Shown: in pieces, positions 52,468-57,017 of the stretch | Layout of the letters: each line of letters opens with the position of its first letter | How positions within the stretch are numbered: position 1 is the stretch's first letter | Assembly (NCBI RefSeq): GCF_037577855.1 | Contig: NZ_JBAKFX010000021.1 | Span: 1-57,017 of the forward strand | DNA length: 57,017 nucleotides | Direction: 5' to 3' | Origin: Dethiothermospora halolimnae | Lineage (GTDB): Bacteria; Bacillota; Clostridia; Tissierellales; VENL01 | The notes under the pieces: generated by a model | What the model was told of the DNA's origin: nothing | The model's input: the letters and a program-made list of their open reading frames with translations, nothing else | Database searches by the model: none | Position numbers and translations under genes: made by a program

Positions 52468-53382
52468 TTGGTTCCCACATCTTTATTGATTAAATTCAAA
52501 AACAAGATAAAGCCTAGAGTAGTATGTAAATACTCCAGAGAAAACAGAGATAGTATACTAGGAGTTGGAGTGGGGATTAATATAACTAATGAAGTCGATG
52601 ATAGAAAAAATTATATAGATAAATTAATAGATAGTGTCAACCTATTGAAAAAGGAAAATACTAAAACTATTTTATTAGATAATATATATGAATTTAAATA
52701 TAGTGAAGTTGTTGATATTGAGAAGAAAACTAATTTAAAGGTGCCATATGGAAGATGGATTAAAGTGAAATTATTACCTAATGTACTAATGAGAATATGT
52801 GAGTATAATGATATTGATTTATATGAGAGAAATATATTAATAATAGGGGATGATAGTGAAGATACAAGTGAAGTAATTGATAGTTTAGCCGATAAGGTTA
52901 ATTATTTATCTTTAGTATGTGAAGATTGTAACTTCGGTATGAAAATGAAAGGAAAGATACTTTTTAATTATGGCTTATCCATAGAAACTGTGAAAACCGT
53001 TAAAGATTTAAAAAAATATAAAGTTATAATAAATTTAAATAATAACATAGATATTAATCCCTATAGAATAAATAAAAATACGATGATATTTGATTTATCT
53101 AATAGTAGAAAAGTATCTAGGAATTTAAATGATAAGAGAAAAGATGTGGGAAGCATTGAAGACTTTATCTTAGTTAATAAAAGCAACGTGAATTCAGATA
53201 CAGAAGAGTTTGAAATGGATAAAGAGGTTACATCAAATATATATGATAACCTTAATGACAAAGTAGATTTGAAACATTTTGCTAAGATAATGGTAAATAA
53301 AAAGATGTATACTATTGAAGAAATGTCTAAGTTATTTTTAAATAATAAAAATAATATGTCAAAATTCCATGTAAAATGTTAG
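52468..53382 (+). CDS. Unrecognised protein, probably truncated at its start by a frameshift
   Basis: I do not recognise this protein. The 304-residue frame from a TTG contains ILGVGVGIN (about residues 30-38), YGRWIKVKLLPNVLMRICEY (about 90-110) and a Rossmann-like stretch (RNILIIGDDSEDTSEVIDSL, about 124-143), followed by a Ser/Asn/Lys-rich tail. No good ribosome site precedes this TTG. The same frame stays open upstream to 52360 and reads GEFIYIVRPNLYKKFLSNN. Removing one G from the GGG at 52401-52403 would join it to a TTG at 52395 that has a G7 ribosome site. Lies between dusB and greA. Probably cytoplasmic. Confidence 0.55.
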   Translation: MVPTSLLIKFKNKIKPRVVCKYSRENRDSILGVGVGINITNEVDDRKNYIDKLIDSVNLLKKENTKTILLDNIYEFKYSEVVDIEKKTNLKVPYGRWIKVKLLPNVLMRICEYNDIDLYERNILIIGDDSEDTSEVIDSLADKVNYLSLVCEDCNFGMKMKGKILFNYGLSIETVKTVKDLKKYKVIINLNNNIDINPYRINKNTMIFDLSNSRKVSRNLNDKRKDVGSIEDFILVNKSNVNSDTEEFEMDKEVTSNIYDNLNDKVDLKHFAKIMVNKKMYTIEEMSKLFLNNKNNMSKFHVKC

Positions 53383-53403
53383 AAATAAACCATAGATAAA
53401 GTC

Positions 53404-53432
53404 TTGACAATGTAAAGTTACTAAATTATAAT
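53404..53432 (+). promoter_or_regulatory. Consensus sigma-A promoter upstream of greA
   Basis: TTGACA (53404-53409), 17 bases, TATAAT (53427-53432): a perfect match. It is 122 bases before the greA start and probably serves greA-lysS. Confidence 0.75.
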
Positions 53433-53553
53433 ATTCAACATATATGAAGATATAAATAGTTTAACTATAAGGATCAATATACAAATATAAACAGTTTATT
53501 TATAGATACCTTTAATTCAAAAAATAATAATACAGAAAAAGGAGAGAGTTAAA

Positions 53554-54030
53554 GTGGCTGGGAAAGAAATTTTTATAACTGCTCAAGGGTTAGAAAAGTT
53601 AGAAAACGAACTAGAGGAAGCTAAAACAGTTAAGAGGAAAGAAGTGGCTGAAAGAATAAAAACAGCTTTGGCATTTGGGGATATAAGTGAGAATTCGGAA
53701 TATGATGAAGCAAAAAATGAGCAGGCGCAACTAGAGGAAAGAATAGCTAAGTTAGAGAATATGATAAGAAATGCTAGGGTAATAAAAGAAGATGAGATAT
53801 CTTTAGATAAAGTTAATGTAGGGAATAAAGTTAAAGTTAAGGACCTAGAATACGATGAAGAGATAGAGTATACCATAGTTGGTTCAGCTGAATCAGATCC
53901 TTATGAAGGTAAAATATCCAACGAGTCTCCGGTAGGAGAAGCTCTTATAGGTAGTAAAGTTGGAGAAGTAGTTGAGGTACAAATACCAGACGGTGTAATT
54001 AAATATGAGGTAATTGAGATTAATAGGTAA
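53554..54030 (+). CDS. greA: Transcription elongation factor GreA
   Basis: 158 residues: N-terminal coiled coil (to about 75) with the tip acidic pair in GDISENSEYDEAK, then the FKBP-like C-terminal domain (ISNESPVGEALIG). It rescues backtracked RNA polymerase. GTG start after AAGGAGAGAG. lysS follows after 16 bases, a common clostridial pair. Confidence 0.96.
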   Translation: MAGKEIFITAQGLEKLENELEEAKTVKRKEVAERIKTALAFGDISENSEYDEAKNEQAQLEERIAKLENMIRNARVIKEDEISLDKVNVGNKVKVKDLEYDEEIEYTIVGSAESDPYEGKISNESPVGEALIGSKVGEVVEVQIPDGVIKYEVIEINR

Positions 54031-54046
54031 TTAGGAGGTAAACGTT

Positions 54047-55528
54047 ATGATGAATGATGAAAGTAACTTAAATGAAATGCTTCTTTTAAGAAGGGAAAAG
54101 TTAAATAAATTAATTGAAATGGGAAGAGACCCTTTTAAGATAGAGAAGTATGATGTAAGTCATAAAAGTCAATATATAAAAGATAATTTTGATGAAATGG
54201 AAGGAAAAGAAGTAAGTATAGCTGGAAGAATCATGTCAAGAAGAGGTCAAGGTAAGGTAGGTTTCTATGATATACAAGATAGTGAAGGTAGGATACAACT
54301 ATTTGCTAAAGTGAATCTTATAGGAGAAGAAGACTATGAGTTATTAAAAACCTACGATATAGGAGATATTATAGGAGTAAAGGGAGAAATATTTAAAACT
54401 AAAAAAGGTGAAATATCAGTAAGGGGAAAAGAAGTAGTACTATTATCTAAGTCCCTTCAAATATTACCTGAAAAATGGCATGGACTTAAGGATCCAGATT
54501 TAAGATATAGACAAAGGTATGTTGATTTGATAGTTAATCCAGAAGTAAAGGAAACATTCATAAAAAGATCAAAGATAATGAAGGCTATAAGGGAATATCT
54601 TGATAACAAGGATTTCTTAGAAGTTGAAACTCCTGTTTTATCAACATTAGCTGGAGGGGCATCGGCAAGACCATTTATAACACACCATAATGCGTTAGAT
54701 ATAGAAATGTACTTAAGAATATCCCTTGAACTTCCCCTTAAAAGGCTTATAGTAGGTGGATTTGATAGGGTATACGAGATGAGTAGAGTATTTAGAAATG
54801 AGGGGATGGATGCAAGTCATAACCCTGAATTTACATTACTTGAGTTATATCAATCATATACAGATTATGAAGGCATGATGGAGTTAGTTGAAAGTTTATA
54901 TGCCCATGTGGCAGAAGAAGTCACAGGGGCAACTAAGATTACTTATCAAGAACAAGAAATAGATTTAACTCCCCCATGGCCAAGGGTAAGAATGGTTGAT
55001 GCAGTTAAAGAGCATACTGGAGTCGACTTTGATAGTATAGATGATGTGGAAAAAGCAAGGGAAGAGGCTAAAAAACTTAGGGTAGAGTTAAAAGGCAATG
55101 AAACTATTGGTGAGATTATAAGTGAAGTATTCGATGAATATGTTGAGGATAAATTAATTCAACCAGTATTCATTACCCATCATCCAGTTGATATATCACC
55201 ATTAGCTAAAAAATCACCGGAAGATCCTAAGTATACCCACAGGTTTGAACCTTTTATTTGTGGAAGTGAAGCAGGTAATGCATTCTCTGAGTTAAATGAC
55301 CCAATAGATCAAAAAGAAAGATTTTTAGCTCAAACTAAGAAGAGGGAAGCTGGAGATGATGAGGCCCATATGATGGACTATGACTTTGTAAATGCACTGG
55401 AAGTAGGAATGCCTCCTACAGGTGGCCTTGGTATAGGTATAGATAGAATGGTTATGTTATTTACAAATCAGTCATCAATTAGAGACGTTATACTATTCCC
55501 TACTATGAAACCGTTGGAAAATAAATAA
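54047..55528 (+). CDS. lysS: Lysine-tRNA ligase (class II)
   Basis: 493 residues. N-terminal OB-fold anticodon-binding domain (about 55-150), class II motifs: motif 1 region FLEVETPVL, motif 2 FRNEGMDASHNPEFT, motif 3 GLGIGIDRMVML. Two adjacent ATG codons can start it (54047 or 54050) after TTAGGAGGT. Ends at a MITE-like element whose arm contains the stop codon; rRNA genes follow, as in B. subtilis. Confidence 0.97.
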   Translation: MMNDESNLNEMLLLRREKLNKLIEMGRDPFKIEKYDVSHKSQYIKDNFDEMEGKEVSIAGRIMSRRGQGKVGFYDIQDSEGRIQLFAKVNLIGEEDYELLKTYDIGDIIGVKGEIFKTKKGEISVRGKEVVLLSKSLQILPEKWHGLKDPDLRYRQRYVDLIVNPEVKETFIKRSKIMKAIREYLDNKDFLEVETPVLSTLAGGASARPFITHHNALDIEMYLRISLELPLKRLIVGGFDRVYEMSRVFRNEGMDASHNPEFTLLELYQSYTDYEGMMELVESLYAHVAEEVTGATKITYQEQEIDLTPPWPRVRMVDAVKEHTGVDFDSIDDVEKAREEAKKLRVELKGNETIGEIISEVFDEYVEDKLIQPVFITHHPVDISPLAKKSPEDPKYTHRFEPFICGSEAGNAFSELNDPIDQKERFLAQTKKREAGDDEAHMMDYDFVNALEVGMPPTGGLGIGIDRMVMLFTNQSSIRDVILFPTMKPLENK

Positions 55529-55653
55529 TAGAGAATAAAGAATAGATAAGGTGCAAAGTGGCCAAAGGCCACTTTGTGTTTTTTTTTTATTATGATGAAA
55601 TTTTACGACCATGGGGAGTAAAATAACCATATCTATTCTTTATTCTCTATTAT
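55525..55653. repeat. MITE-like inverted-repeat element, copy 3
   Basis: 129 bases bounded by perfect 24-bp inverted repeats (55525-55548 and 55630-55653, built of AATAGAGAATAAAG words). Inside: GC hairpin CAAAGTGGCC / GGCCACTTTG followed by nine or more T (a full terminator for lysS) and hairpin TTTTAC / GTAAAA. The left arm includes the lysS stop codon. Same layout as the copy at 28443-28574. Confidence 0.85.
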
Positions 55654-55740
55654 CTATTCTTTAAATAAAGGTGTTAGAATAATATTCGTTGTCTTGGGAA
55701 AAGATATGATTTAGGAAATAAAAGTAATTTCTAAAATTCC

Positions 55741-55769
55741 TTGACATAAGATTAAAGATTTGATATAGT
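55741..55769 (+). promoter_or_regulatory. rRNA operon promoter P1
   Basis: TTGACA (55741-55746), 17 bases, TATAGT (55764-55769), followed by GTTAAGAGTCGT. Confidence 0.85.
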
Positions 55770-55860
55770 GTTAAGAGTCGTCAACAAAAACGACAAGTCG
55801 ATACAGGGGTAGCTCCAAATTGATTTGGAGGTTATCTTGAAAAAAGATTCAAAAAGATTC

Positions 55861-55889
55861 TTGACAGATTATAAAAAATCTGTTATAGT
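55861..55889 (+). promoter_or_regulatory. rRNA operon promoter P2
   Basis: TTGACA (55861-55866), 17 bases, TATAGT (55884-55889), followed by ATTAAGAGTCGT, nearly the same start region as P1 120 bases upstream. A boxA-like GTCTTTGAAAATTAAACAG follows at about 55916-55934. Confidence 0.85.
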
Positions 55890-56020
55890 ATTAAGAGTCG
55901 TAACAAACAAGTTTGGTCTTTGAAAATTAAACAGTGCAAGTCAAGCACATCCCAGATATTAATTTGAGATGAAAAACATTTAACACCAGCGTCACATTGA
56001 GTGACAGGTAACAAAACTTT

Positions 56021-57017
<997 letters not shown>

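Overview
The window comes from an AT-rich, endospore-forming, anaerobic member of the Clostridia. Three things point this way. The gene order matches the Bacillus subtilis purR-spoVG-glmU-prs-pth-mfd-spoVT-spoIIE-tilS-hprT-ftsH-coaX-dusB-lysS-rrn stretch. There are many sporulation genes (sspH, spoVG, spoVT, yabP, yabQ, spoIIE, yabS, yabT). The metabolism is fermentative (crt-hbd-thl, formate-tetrahydrofolate ligase, a sodium-pumping methylmalonyl-CoA decarboxylase). The partial 16S gene at the right end looks like a Tissierellales-type Firmicute, but that placement is from memory and not from a search. A likely selenocysteine codon suggests the cell makes selenoproteins.

Layout. 1-124: 3' end of a group II intron. 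167-5396: mixed genes (nadC, pgi, sspH, a ferritin-like protein, a nitroreductase, a small selenoprotein with in-frame UGA, a zinc-dependent phospholipase C-like protein). 5620-7977: membrane c-di-GMP protein with a degenerate GGDEF and an intact EAL. 8241-11377: crt, hbd, thl for acetyl-CoA to crotonyl-CoA interconversion. 11759-14284: LCP cell-wall enzyme and, on the minus strand, murC. 14553-39293: the conserved purR-to-ftsH block. 39873-49195: fhs and then a succinyl-CoA to propionyl-CoA module (split methylmalonyl-CoA mutase, MeaB, epimerase, and the A, D, C and B subunits of the Na+-pumping decarboxylase). 49403-55528: birA, coaX, dusB, an unrecognised gene that looks frameshifted at its start, greA, lysS. 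55741-57017: tandem rRNA promoters and the first two thirds of 16S rRNA.

How the genes work together. Mutase, epimerase and decarboxylase form one pathway: succinyl-CoA is rearranged to (R)-methylmalonyl-CoA, epimerised to the (S) form and decarboxylated, with the free energy stored as a sodium gradient. BirA just downstream can biotinylate the MmdC carrier. The central block combines envelope and nucleotide supply (GlmU, Prs, Hpt, PurR), translation quality control (Pth, RqcP, TilS), transcription-coupled repair (Mfd) and sporulation control (SpoVG, SpoVT, SpoIIE, YabP, YabQ, YabS, YabT).

The least ordinary content is between genes. It includes four exact copies of a 25-bp palindrome, one of them expanded into a 26-bp tandem array; a MITE-like 130-bp inverted-repeat element that carries its own terminator and abuts stop codons; a 174-bp nested palindrome after spoIIE; imperfect TTAAGG-type palindromes; and a C-rich repeat after terminators. 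Several sigma-H-type promoters share an identical 11-bp spacer, and a spoIIE promoter has the unusual 21-bp spacing known from B. subtilis.
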